Assembly (NCBI RefSeq): GCF_014638095.1
Contig: NZ_BMFH01000001.1
Coordinates: forward strand, 1 to 64,000
Origin: Muriicola marianensis
Lineage (GTDB): Bacteria; Bacteroidota; Bacteroidia; Flavobacteriales; Flavobacteriaceae
Direction: 5' to 3'
DNA: 64,000 nucleotides
Under the pieces are notes generated by a model. The model saw nothing but the letters and a program-made list of their open reading frames with translations. It did no database searches and was not told the DNA's origin. Of this stretch, positions 1 through 7,844 are shown in pieces. A program made the position numbers and the translations under genes. Numbering within the stretch: the stretch's first letter is position 1; every line of letters starts with the position of its first letter.

Positions 1-98
1 TGCGCTCTAAGACAAGTGTGTACTGCACACCTGAAGACTCTTTAGAAGATAAAAATTCGTCTCTTTGCAAACCCTGTCCCTTTATGTTAAGATATACC

Positions 99-125
99 GT
101 GAAGTAGGTGAGATTCACCCTTCAC
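99..125 (+). other. Stem-loop just before the 5S rRNA
   Basis: An imperfect hairpin of 11 base pairs is seen: GTGAAG pairs with CTTCAC and GGTGA with TCACC, with a two-base bulge (TA) and a tight loop. It ends a few bases before the predicted 5S 5' end. In rRNA operons, spacer stems of this kind are often cut by processing nucleases, so a role in releasing 5S from the precursor is inferred. The bases before it (1-98) look like 23S-5S spacer, and I do not recognise 23S sequence in them. Confidence 0.5.
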
Positions 126-133
126 AACAAGGC

Positions 134-243
134 TCAGGTGGCCATGGCGACGGGGTCCACCCCTTACCATTCCGAACAGGGAAGTTAAGCCCGTCAGCGC
201 CGATGGTACTGCCACACCAGGTGGAAGAGTAGGTCGCCGCCTT
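134..243 (+). rRNA. rrf: 5S ribosomal RNA
   Basis: The segment of about 110 nt carries the conserved 5S core CCGAACAGGGAAGTTAAGCC and the GATGGTACTGC and GGAAGAGTAGGTC elements, with GTGGC near the 5' end able to pair with GTCGCC at the 3' end. This is the usual length for Bacteroidota. It lies at the end of an rRNA operon whose 16S and 23S genes would be upstream of the window. The ends may be off by a few bases because they were placed by eye. Confidence 0.93.
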
Positions 244-250
244 TTTTAAG

Positions 251-283
251 AATCCCTCACAGCAATGTGGGGGATTTTTTTTG
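251..283 (+). terminator. Terminator of the rRNA operon
   Basis: A stem of ten pairs (AATCCCTCAC with GTGGGGGATT, one G-T wobble) and a six-base loop is followed directly by a run of T. It sits eight bases after the 5S gene and fits a Rho-independent terminator closing the rRNA operon. Confidence 0.85.
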
Positions 284-330
284 GAGTTACCTCAAGTGAG
301 TCAAAGGTAAGGTCCCAAGTCCATATTACA

Positions 331-372
331 TCCTACCCCCGGGGGACATACGTCCTTATTCCCCCTTGATTA
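331..372 (+). repeat. Direct repeat, copy 1
   Basis: This 42-bp segment (core CCCCCGGGGGACATACGTCC, then YTATTCCCCCTTGATTA) recurs at 501-542 with two single-base differences. It contains a C5G5 palindrome, a GGAC/GTCC dyad and a G5...C5 pairing option, so it could fold or bind a protein. The sequences on either side can be aligned only loosely with those of copy 2. Function unknown. Confidence 0.85.
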
Positions 373-500
373 CAAAATAACTTCTCATCCCGAAATACAA
401 AAGCAGAAAAGTATTCTGGCAAACTGCCTCTGGTCCAAAGCTTATTGAGATCTTGAAAGTAAGTACCCAAGAGTATTGAAACCTGGCACCCTATACATAG

Positions 501-542
501 TCTTACCCCCGGGGGACATACGTCCCTATTCCCCCTTGATTA
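501..542 (+). repeat. Direct repeat, copy 2
   Basis: Second copy of the 42-bp element at 331-372, starting exactly 170 bp later. It differs at two positions (C to T near the start, T to C after GTCC). The A-rich sequence after it resembles that after copy 1, which suggests an older duplication in which only the core stayed nearly identical. Confidence 0.85.
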
Positions 543-642
543 AAAGATAATTCCCCGGAATGAAAGAATAAAACAGGAACTTATGCAGGGCTAACGGCAG
601 TTGATGCCAATTGTGGTATATTTATTTCAAACTTATATCTCC

Positions 643-1983
643 ATGAACAAGAAACTACTGTTTTTTGTATCCCTCGTTCTCATTGGCCTTCTTCATAGGG
701 CACAGGAAGCACCCGTGAAAGCCCTTGTCGGTGGTACTTTGATAGATGGTTATGGCTCTGATCCCATACAGAACAGTGTGATAATAATCCAGGGCGAACG
801 CATCCTGGCCGTAGGTAACCAGGACAATACACCTGTCCCAAATAATGCAGAAGTGATCTCCACCGAAGGGATGAGCGTCCTTCCCGGCCTATGGGACATG
901 CACGTGCATACCATGATCAATGGCCATGCTGATTATGATTATTGGGATAAAACCTATCCTCCTCTATTTGAGGATGTTATCATGCCGGCCTCTGCTCACC
1001 AACTCCTGATGGCCGGGGTAACAAGTGCCCGCGATCTTGGAGCTCCCTTAGAGGCCAGTATTGCCGTCAGGGATGCGATCAACTCAGGGAAAATCCCCGG
1101 TGCCACCCTATATGTCTCAGGCCCCTTTATCCAACATAAACCCTATCCGGGCACCGAAGATTTTCGTTGGGGAGTTGACGGGCCAGAAGATGGAAAGCGA
1201 AAAATTCAAAAGCTCGCCAAAGCCGGAGTAGATGTCATAAAACTAATCGACCAGGATCAGATGACCATGGCAGAATTAAAAGCGGTAGTAGATGAAGCTC
1301 ATAAATACAATCTGAAAGTGGTGGCACACGGACACCGACCGGAGGAAATAAGGAGGGGATTGCAGGTTGGGGTCGACTGTTTCGAACATACCGGACTGTC
1401 CTCAGCGCCTGCTTATCCCGAAGATGTCATGGAGATGATCCGTGAACGTACCGCCCAGATGAACCTAGGCCCCCTTTTTTGGTGCCCTACCGTTGAAGGG
1501 CTTTACAATTATAAATACGTCAGGGATAACCCGGAAAAACTGGATAATGATTCATGGCATTTGGGCTTGCCTGACTCGGTGGTGACAGATATTCGAAATA
1601 GTATAAAACATCCGGATCAGCTTCCATATTTTCAATTGACACCCATCAGAAAGCCCACTCTCCGCACCAAGATCAGGCAGCTCATGGACGCCGGAGTGGT
1701 CCTGCTTGTGGGAACTGATAGCGGGATACCCATGAAATTCCACAGTCAATCCACTTGGAATGAGCTCGATGTTTGGGTCAATGAATTTGGCATCGACCCA
1801 ATGTACGCAATTCGGGCAGCGACCTACTGGCCGGCACTTTGGATGGGCGTTTCTGATGATGTGGGGACTATCACCCCGGGTAAATATGCAGACATTATTG
1901 CCGTAAATGGAGATGTGCTGAGATATATCAGCCTTCTACAGGATGTGGATATGGTCATAAAACGGGGAACGAGATATAAGTAA
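643..1983 (+). CDS. Secreted metal-dependent amidohydrolase
   Basis: The 446-residue protein belongs to the amidohydrolase superfamily (imidazolonepropionase/prolidase-like branch), which hydrolyses C-N bonds with one or two metal ions. It shows an N-terminal signal peptide (residues 1-20), the HVH metal motif at 87-89, later histidines in VVAHGHR and FEHTG, and GTDSG near the C-terminus as the last metal ligand region. The start at 643 was chosen over an in-frame TTG at 601 because it begins the signal peptide directly. The substrate cannot be told from sequence. The next gene starts 15 bp downstream and may be co-transcribed. Confidence 0.85.
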   Translation: MNKKLLFFVSLVLIGLLHRAQEAPVKALVGGTLIDGYGSDPIQNSVIIIQGERILAVGNQDNTPVPNNAEVISTEGMSVLPGLWDMHVHTMINGHADYDYWDKTYPPLFEDVIMPASAHQLLMAGVTSARDLGAPLEASIAVRDAINSGKIPGATLYVSGPFIQHKPYPGTEDFRWGVDGPEDGKRKIQKLAKAGVDVIKLIDQDQMTMAELKAVVDEAHKYNLKVVAHGHRPEEIRRGLQVGVDCFEHTGLSSAPAYPEDVMEMIRERTAQMNLGPLFWCPTVEGLYNYKYVRDNPEKLDNDSWHLGLPDSVVTDIRNSIKHPDQLPYFQLTPIRKPTLRTKIRQLMDAGVVLLVGTDSGIPMKFHSQSTWNELDVWVNEFGIDPMYAIRAATYWPALWMGVSDDVGTITPGKYADIIAVNGDVLRYISLLQDVDMVIKRGTRYK

Positions 1984-1998
1984 TCGATCTTTACCGTC

Positions 1999-2631
1999 AT
2001 GTCCAAAACGGCTCTTTACCACAAGGAAGAAAGACTCAATGCCCTGTCACACGGCCTGGGTATCCTGCTGGGTGTTATCGGGGCCTATCTGCTTTGGCAG
2101 GTTCACGATCCTTCCAATTCACGTGAAATCTGGAGTATTGTAATCTACAGCACTAGTATTGTACTGCTCTTTACCGCTTCTACCCTTTACCATTCAGTGG
2201 ATGACCCGCATATCAAGCGCAGGTTAAGGGTGCTGGACCATATCAGCATCTATTTCCTTATTGCGGGCACTTATACGCCGGTAGCCCTTCTTACCCTTTC
2301 AGACTCGAAGGGGATGACTCTTTTTCTTATCGTCTGGGGAATCACTCTTATAGGGACCCTTTTTAAGATCTTTTATACAGGAAAACTGGAATACCTCTCT
2401 CTGCTTCTTTACCTTGTAATGGGCTGGTTGATCGTAGTCGACTTCTCCTTTCTCTGGGATCAGTTGACTACATTTGGAATAACAATGCTGTTCCTCGGAG
2501 GCGGATTCTATACACTTGGTATCGTATTTTACGCAATTCGGAAAATCCCCTACAATCACTTTATATGGCACCTTTTTGTCCTGGGAGGTGCGATCAGTCA
2601 TTGGCTCCTGATCTATGTGGATGTCTTTTAA
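1999..2631 (+). CDS. Hemolysin III family membrane protein
   Basis: The 210-residue protein has seven predicted membrane segments and the marks of the HlyIII/PAQR family: EERLNALSHG at the N-terminus, STLYHS in the second or third helix, LDHISIYFLIAGTYTP, and a late histidine pair in HFIWHLF...SHW. These histidines form a metal site in PAQR relatives. Members of the bacterial branch are linked to membrane-lipid homeostasis more than to true hemolysis. Its last codons overlap the end of the convergent DUF4268 gene by 4 bp. Confidence 0.88.
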   Translation: MSKTALYHKEERLNALSHGLGILLGVIGAYLLWQVHDPSNSREIWSIVIYSTSIVLLFTASTLYHSVDDPHIKRRLRVLDHISIYFLIAGTYTPVALLTLSDSKGMTLFLIVWGITLIGTLFKIFYTGKLEYLSLLLYLVMGWLIVVDFSFLWDQLTTFGITMLFLGGGFYTLGIVFYAIRKIPYNHFIWHLFVLGGAISHWLLIYVDVF

Positions 2632-3056
2632 GGATCGATGATCTCAGAGTATTCCAGTACAAAGTCTTCCAAAATGGACATTTTATCACTCAGAAATAAC
2701 ATGGCTTCCTGCCATGTATTCTTATCGTGAATGCATACTCCCTCCTTTTTTACATATATCCTTTTTATTCGCTTGTCGATTTCCAGCAAATGTTCAGGAT
2801 CGTAAATCGCATCTGTCAAATACTCCGATCTCAGGATGGTCTGCAATGAGATCAGCCTGTCCCAAATATCATTGATTCGTTTTGGGTCCGTTCCTTCCAC
2901 ATCCAGGCAGACCATTGCTTTTTTGAGATCGAAATGAAACTTGAGATCCACGCCCGTTATCCCGGTCCGGTATAATCTCCATCTTCGGGGATATGATTTG
3001 CCAAAGGCGATCCAGAATTGTTCCCTGAGTTGCCTGGATTCCTTTCTGGAGAACAT
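2628..3056 (-). CDS. DUF4268 domain protein
   Basis: The 142-residue cytosolic protein looks like the stand-alone DUF4268 domain common in Flavobacteriaceae (start MFSRKESRQLREQFW, central FHFDLKKAMVCLDVEG). In other proteins this domain is found next to restriction-like nuclease folds, but no catalytic motif is visible in this short version and its role is unknown. It starts immediately after the stop codon of the ZIP transporter gene upstream, so the two are almost certainly one transcript. Confidence 0.75.
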   Translation of the reverse strand: MFSRKESRQLREQFWIAFGKSYPRRWRLYRTGITGVDLKFHFDLKKAMVCLDVEGTDPKRINDIWDRLISLQTILRSEYLTDAIYDPEHLLEIDKRIKRIYVKKEGVCIHDKNTWQEAMLFLSDKMSILEDFVLEYSEIIDP

Positions 3057-3734
3057 CTAGATAAAATATGCTACTATAAAGCCAAGGAAGATGACCCCTA
3101 GCTTTCGGATATTAAAAACATGCTCCTTGGAACTTTCAAATAAGATCACCGTGCTTATGTGCAATAAAATTCCGATCACGATAGCCGTGATCTGAGGCCG
3201 GTACTGATTGATAAATTCGAGCTGACTAGACAGCAGGCTGCCCAGTGGGGTCATCAAGGAGAAAACAAGAATGAAGCCAACGGCATAGGAAGTTTTTAGT
3301 TTGGAGTTGAGTAAAAACATGCTCAAAATGATGGCTATGGGAACCTTGTGGATCAGAATGCCATAAAAGATGGGGCTCGAATCGATCAGAGGGATACCCT
3401 CCATGAAAGAATGGATACAGAGGCTGATAAATAACATCCAGGGAAAGGTCGTACTTTCAAAATCCAGGTGAACATGCCCGTGTTCTGCCCCCTTAGAAAA
3501 TAGTTCCAGCACGATCTGAAGCAGGAATCCCAGAATAATGAAGATGCCGATAGATTTGGGTTCCGAGTCTGAATAAACCTCGGGAAAAAGATCAAAGATC
3601 GTCAGAGCGAGTAAAAATGCCCCGCTAAATGAAAGGAGGAGTTGTAATCCCGAAGATTTGCGCGGTTCCGCAATAGCTACGAAACCAAAACAAAAAAGAA
3701 CAGTTAGGATAAGGAAAAAATAGTGCATGCGCAT
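3057..3734 (-). CDS. ZIP family metal transporter
   Basis: The 225-residue protein has about eight hydrophobic helices and the ZIP signatures HSFMEG (helix 4) and HKVPIAI (helix 5), which carry the metal pathway in Zrt/Irt-like transporters. A divalent ion such as zinc is the likely substrate. The usual glutamate after HKxP is replaced by isoleucine, so the binuclear metal site is probably altered. A second in-frame ATG at 3728 is an equally possible start. The histidine-rich loop between helices 3 and 4 is short (EHGHVHLD). Confidence 0.85.
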   Translation of the reverse strand: MRMHYFFLILTVLFCFGFVAIAEPRKSSGLQLLLSFSGAFLLALTIFDLFPEVYSDSEPKSIGIFIILGFLLQIVLELFSKGAEHGHVHLDFESTTFPWMLFISLCIHSFMEGIPLIDSSPIFYGILIHKVPIAIILSMFLLNSKLKTSYAVGFILVFSLMTPLGSLLSSQLEFINQYRPQITAIVIGILLHISTVILFESSKEHVFNIRKLGVIFLGFIVAYFI

Positions 3735-3806
3735 AGGGCCTTTATCATCGGCCTTATCATATCTGCTATAAAATTAGTGTATTTTTACGGCTATCACAGA
3801 AATACT

Positions 3807-4970
3807 ATGAGTAATAATTTCAGGATGGTAGCCAAAACCCTATACGGGTTCGAAGATATCCTGGCCAGGGAGTTGAGGAATCTGGGTGCGATCAATGTCA
3901 CCCCGGGAGTTCGCAATGTCTCCTTCGAAGGGGATACGGGCTTTATGTATAAAGCAAATCTTTGCTTGAGGACCGCGATTAAGATCATCAAACCCATTAA
4001 GCATTTCAAGGTTAAGAATGAGGATGATCTCTACCAGAGGATCTATGCGATGGATTGGAGTCCTTATCTCACTGCAGATGATACCTTCGCCATTGATGCT
4101 ACCATCTTTTCTGATGCTTTTTCCCATAGCCTGTACGTCGCCCAGAAGACCAAGGACGCCATTGCAGACAGCTTCAGGGACAGAAAAGGCCGCAGGCCCA
4201 GCGTGGACCTCGAAAATCCGGACCTGCGCATTAACATTCATATTCACAAAGAACATTGCAACGTGTCCCTCGACAGTTCAGGGGCATCCCTTCACCATCG
4301 GGGTTACAGAACAGCCACGAATATCGCACCTATCAATGAGGTATTGGCAGCCGGCCTGCTCTTGCTCAGTGGGTGGGACGGACAATGCGATTTCCTGGAC
4401 CCGATGTGTGGAAGCGGTACCATCCCCATCGAAGCAGCCATGATCGCCTGCAATATTCCCCCAAACATCAACAGAAAGGGATTTGCCTTTGAAAAATGGA
4501 AAGATTTCGATCCTTCACTTTACGAAAAGATCATTGCGAGTAGCCTTAATAAGGTTCGAGAATTTCCATTCAGCATCACCGGATATGACAAAGCGCCTTC
4601 TGCGGTTCAAAAAGCCAGGGAAAATGTGGCCAATGCTAACCTGTCTGATTATATACAGATAGAACAAAAAAATTTCTTTCTCTCGCAAAAGGCTACCGAA
4701 CGTCATCTGCACCTGCTTTTTAATCCACCGTATGGAGAGCGACTTCCGGTTGAAATGGAAGAGTTTTATACTCATATAGGAAATACTCTAAAAAGGGGCT
4801 ATCCGGGCACGGATGCCTGGCTAATCACTTCCAACCTGGAAGCCCTCAAGTTTGTCGGACTCAGACCTTCCGCAAAGATCAAGGTATACAATAGCCACCT
4901 GGAATCGCGATTGGTGAAATATGCCATTTACGAGGGCAGTAAAAAGGCTAAATACAAGACAACATCCTGA
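3807..4970 (+). CDS. THUMP-domain 23S rRNA guanine-N2 methyltransferase (RlmL/RlmK-like)
   Basis: The 387-residue protein matches the COG0116 family that methylates guanine in 23S rRNA using S-adenosylmethionine. A THUMP RNA-binding domain occupies roughly residues 1-150. The Rossmann methyltransferase domain follows, with FLDPMCGSGTIPIEAA for cofactor binding and the NPPYGERLP catalytic loop. The ATG at 3807 was chosen because the family starts close to the MVAKTLYGFEDILAREL block, and the longer frame from 3723 adds only a non-conserved tail. TATTTTTA at 3780-3787 is a plausible -7 box. Confidence 0.87.
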   Translation: MSNNFRMVAKTLYGFEDILARELRNLGAINVTPGVRNVSFEGDTGFMYKANLCLRTAIKIIKPIKHFKVKNEDDLYQRIYAMDWSPYLTADDTFAIDATIFSDAFSHSLYVAQKTKDAIADSFRDRKGRRPSVDLENPDLRINIHIHKEHCNVSLDSSGASLHHRGYRTATNIAPINEVLAAGLLLLSGWDGQCDFLDPMCGSGTIPIEAAMIACNIPPNINRKGFAFEKWKDFDPSLYEKIIASSLNKVREFPFSITGYDKAPSAVQKARENVANANLSDYIQIEQKNFFLSQKATERHLHLLFNPPYGERLPVEMEEFYTHIGNTLKRGYPGTDAWLITSNLEALKFVGLRPSAKIKVYNSHLESRLVKYAIYEGSKKAKYKTTS

Positions 4971-5004
4971 TATTAAGGGGAATATGACGTTATCTTTAAT
5001 GCAA

Positions 5005-5787
5005 TCAGTTGGCAGGAGAAGTCTCGGAATTCCCTTTTTTCGCCTTGCGGTAGAGGGGTAGAAAGTATGTGATGCTGTAGTTATAACCCACTCCAAAATT
5101 ACTCCCGTCCGTAACCCTGTTGAATCCGGGAATCCAAAGATTGGGAAAATTATCTGCCTCTTTATTGCTCACGAGAAAGCCCAACCTGACGCTGGCCCCC
5201 AGATAGAAATTGGCAAAAAGCTCGGCCTTGACCCCTACGAGGAATTCGAGCCAGCTAGCGTTGAGTCCGCCGTATTCCACTCCGTCCTGGCTCCCTGTCG
5301 CAAAAGCATTGGGTACCCAGTAACGGCTGCTGTCGTATACAAAGGCAGAGTTCAGGGTCTGACTAAAAGTACTGAAGGCATAGCGTCCCCCAATAAAAAT
5401 AGAGTTATTCATCCCGTACCAGTTCTCGTATGTATTGTAATCGACTCCTAACTTGATGTAACTTCCGGATGTTTCGTATTCATATAGCAGGGTAGGATCC
5501 GACAGGTCGAAATTCTCCAGCTGCTCCCTGTTCGTCTTTTGTTCATTGCCCAGCTCTCCGGCAAGGTAAAGTCGCTGTGTAAGCCTGTAATCTGCCACGA
5601 TCTCCAGCCCTGTGTAGTCTTCGTTGAAAAAGGAAAGGGCGGGCCTGCTCAGGTCTATCCCGGCCCTTAGCCCATACGGCTGACTGTAACGGGTGGTATC
5701 TCTGGCTCTCAGGTCAATCGGCCCTGACTGTGAAAAAACAGGGATACACCCCAGCAGAAGCAGACCTTTAATGAAATACTTTAACAT
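5005..5787 (-). CDS. DUF6048 family outer-membrane beta-barrel protein
   Basis: The 260-residue protein has a clear signal peptide (residues 1-19, cut after VFSQ) and then alternating hydrophobic strands with aromatic ends, as in a small outer-membrane barrel. It resembles the Bacteroidota DUF6048 family, whose function is unknown. Its start overlaps the end of the DUF6452 gene by 20 bp, so the two are translated from one message led by rlmD. Confidence 0.75.
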   Translation of the reverse strand: MLKYFIKGLLLLGCIPVFSQSGPIDLRARDTTRYSQPYGLRAGIDLSRPALSFFNEDYTGLEIVADYRLTQRLYLAGELGNEQKTNREQLENFDLSDPTLLYEYETSGSYIKLGVDYNTYENWYGMNNSIFIGGRYAFSTFSQTLNSAFVYDSSRYWVPNAFATGSQDGVEYGGLNASWLEFLVGVKAELFANFYLGASVRLGFLVSNKEADNFPNLWIPGFNRVTDGSNFGVGYNYSITYFLPLYRKAKKGNSETSPAN

Positions 5788-6313
5788 GTGCTTGGAGTTG
5801 TGAATCTACTGACTGGGATGCAATAGTGATACTTTGTATCCAATTTTCCGAATCTGTGACAAGATCCTCAGTAAGATCGTTGTAATTAGCGATAAAACCA
5901 CAGGCCCTTGAAATGAAAACTTCTTCTGTAGTGTAATTGAACCGGAGGGTATCGATGTTCCCGGTCTCTGCGCCTTCCTCTCCGGCTGAGTTCTGAATAA
6001 GCAGGAACTCAGTATCAACTTCATTAATCCGCAGTGGTAGTGCCACGGAATCCCGGGTAGACCTGTCTGAGAACGTGTCGACCGGTCCTCCATTCCCGAT
6101 CCCTATGATCCGGAGATTAGTGACAGCTTTAACAGCAGTGGTGTCTGAGATGTCATAGAAACGAATGATGAGAAGTGGGGTGTCTCCTTCCACACAGATA
6201 TCATCCTTTTCGCAGGAAAGGAAAAATGATGAAAACAGGATGGCAATCAAAGAGAAAATTGAAAATTTATACCAAATCTCAGTTTGGATCCGGAGCCTGG
6301 ATTCGCTCTTCAT
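5768..6313 (-). CDS. DUF6452 family lipoprotein
   Basis: The 181-residue protein begins with a signal peptide ending in a lipobox (FFLSC), followed by EKDDICVEGDTPLLIIRFYD, a pattern I associate with the DUF6452 family. It should be lipid-anchored at the envelope. It lies between rlmD (1 bp upstream) and the DUF6048 barrel gene (20 bp overlap). The two envelope proteins may act together, which is inferred only from the shared operon. Confidence 0.75.
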   Translation of the reverse strand: MKSESRLRIQTEIWYKFSIFSLIAILFSSFFLSCEKDDICVEGDTPLLIIRFYDISDTTAVKAVTNLRIIGIGNGGPVDTFSDRSTRDSVALPLRINEVDTEFLLIQNSAGEEGAETGNIDTLRFNYTTEEVFISRACGFIANYNDLTEDLVTDSENWIQSITIASQSVDSQLQAHVKVFH

Positions 6314-6314
6314 G

Positions 6315-7730
6315 TTAGGCTTTGCGTTTTTTCAAAAGTACGACATTTTCTACGTGATGGGTCTGAGGAAACATGTCGACGGGCTGCACTGCGCAAATTT
6401 CATACACCTCGTCCATTAAGGCAAGATCCCTGGCCTGGGTGGCGCTATTACAACTCACATAGACAATTTTTGCAGGTCCCATTTTCAGGATCTGATCGAC
6501 GACCTCCTTGTGCATCCCTTCTCTGGGAGGGTCTGTGATAAGTAAATCAGGGATACCGTATTTTTTGACGATGGAATCGTCCAGTACCTTTTTCATATCC
6601 CCGCTGACGAATTCAGTGTTGTGTATCCTGTTGATCTCCGCATTGATCCTGGCGGCAGAAACCGCCTCGGGAATGATCTCTATGCCAATTACTTTTTTGG
6701 CTTTCCCAGCGATAAATTGAGCTATTGTGCCCGTACCCGTATAAAGATCATAAACCAGTTCCTTTCCAGTCAATCCCGCCAATTCCCGCACAAGCTTATA
6801 AAGGACGTAGGCCTGGTCGGAGTTCGTCTGGTAAAAGGATTTTGCATCGATCCTGAATTTGAGCCCCTCCATGGTCTCCCAGATATGATCCCGACCCTTA
6901 TAACAGAGTATTTCCTGATCGTAGAGTGTGTCGTTCTTTTTGGTATTTATGACGTACAACAGAGATGTTATCTCGGGAAATGTATTAGCAATGTGATCCA
7001 GGAGAAGTTCCCTGGACTCAGCTTCTTCTCTGGCGAATTGAATTAGCACCATGAGTTCTTTAGTGGAACTCGTGCGGATCATCAGGGTCCTTAAAAGCCC
7101 TTCCTGCGTCCTTGGATTAAAGAATGGGAGATTTTTCTCAGTGGCAAATCGCCTGATCTCAAGTCTTATCGCATCAGAAGGATCGGCCTGCAGGTGGCAT
7201 TCTTCCAGATCGAGTACCTTATCCCACATGCCCGGGATATGGAGTCCGAGTGCATTCTTGTCTTCGATTAGTGTATCCCCTTCGAGTTCGTGGGCGTAAA
7301 GCCATCGGGAATTCGAAAAGGAAAACTCCATTTTGTTGCGGTAAAAGAACTGTTTCTCAGAACCCAGGATGGGGAGAATCTCCGGAAAATCAAGATGTCC
7401 TATGCGTTTCAGGTTATTCTCCACTTCCCGTTGCTTGTAATACAGCTGGCTTTCGTAATCCATGTGCTGCCACTTACAGCCCCCGCATACTTCGAAATGT
7501 TTGCATTTAGGCTCCGTGCGCCTGTCACTTAGGTGGTGGAAATGCGTGGCCACACCCTCGAAATAGGCTTTTCTTTTTTTGGTGGTCTGAACGGTCACGA
7601 CATCCCCCGGAACGGCATTTTGTATAAAAATGACCCTACCGTCTGGCGCTTTGGCGACGGTTTTACCCCTGGCCCCGGCATCGACTACTTCTACCTGTTC
7701 AAAGACCTGCCTTTTGTTCTTTTTACGCAT
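6315..7730 (-). CDS. rlmD: 23S rRNA (uracil-C5)-methyltransferase RlmD
   Basis: The 471-residue enzyme adds a methyl group to a uridine of 23S rRNA. The N-terminus is a TRAM RNA-binding domain (residues 5-65), followed by the iron-sulfur cysteines CKHFEVCGGCKWQH. The C-terminal methyltransferase domain has LYTGTGTIAQF for cofactor binding, the DPPREG motif and the catalytic cysteine in YVSCNSATQARDL. It heads a three-gene operon with DUF6452 and DUF6048. A perfect -7 box ends 4 nt before the ATG. Confidence 0.93.
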   Translation of the reverse strand: MRKKNKRQVFEQVEVVDAGARGKTVAKAPDGRVIFIQNAVPGDVVTVQTTKKRKAYFEGVATHFHHLSDRRTEPKCKHFEVCGGCKWQHMDYESQLYYKQREVENNLKRIGHLDFPEILPILGSEKQFFYRNKMEFSFSNSRWLYAHELEGDTLIEDKNALGLHIPGMWDKVLDLEECHLQADPSDAIRLEIRRFATEKNLPFFNPRTQEGLLRTLMIRTSSTKELMVLIQFAREEAESRELLLDHIANTFPEITSLLYVINTKKNDTLYDQEILCYKGRDHIWETMEGLKFRIDAKSFYQTNSDQAYVLYKLVRELAGLTGKELVYDLYTGTGTIAQFIAGKAKKVIGIEIIPEAVSAARINAEINRIHNTEFVSGDMKKVLDDSIVKKYGIPDLLITDPPREGMHKEVVDQILKMGPAKIVYVSCNSATQARDLALMDEVYEICAVQPVDMFPQTHHVENVVLLKKRKA

Positions 7731-7734
7731 GAGG

Positions 7735-7742
7735 CAAAAATA
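7735..7742 (-). promoter_or_regulatory. -7 promoter box of rlmD operon
   Basis: Read on the minus strand this is TATTTTTG, a perfect match to the Bacteroidota -7 consensus TAnnTTTG. Only four bases (CCTC) separate it from the rlmD ATG, so transcription should start at or within a base or two of the start codon. No good -33 TTTG is seen at the usual distance. Confidence 0.6.
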
Positions 7743-7844
7743 CTAAACCCCCGGCTTAATCACGGATCCTTTCTTTGGCTTATTTTTAGGTATTCCGAAA
7801 GAAATTTGAACCTTTTATAAAAGCTTCCGTCTATAAAGTAACCC

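Larger units (their letters stand above)
284..600. other. Gene-free stretch after the rRNA operon
   Basis: No open reading frame with coding character and no RNA gene are seen here. The stretch contains two copies of a 42-bp repeat, listed separately, with less well conserved flanks. The promoter of the following amidohydrolase gene should lie at its right end or just beyond; TATATTTA at 617-624 is a near match to the -7 consensus. Confidence 0.7.

Noticed and set aside
1-98. Possible 3' end of 23S rRNA
   Set aside because: I do not recognise the conserved last helix of 23S rRNA in these bases, so they are treated as spacer.
601-642. Upstream extension of the amidohydrolase from TTG at 601
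   Set aside because: The extension has no conserved character and would place 14 residues before a good signal peptide; it also covers the near-consensus -7 box at 617-624.
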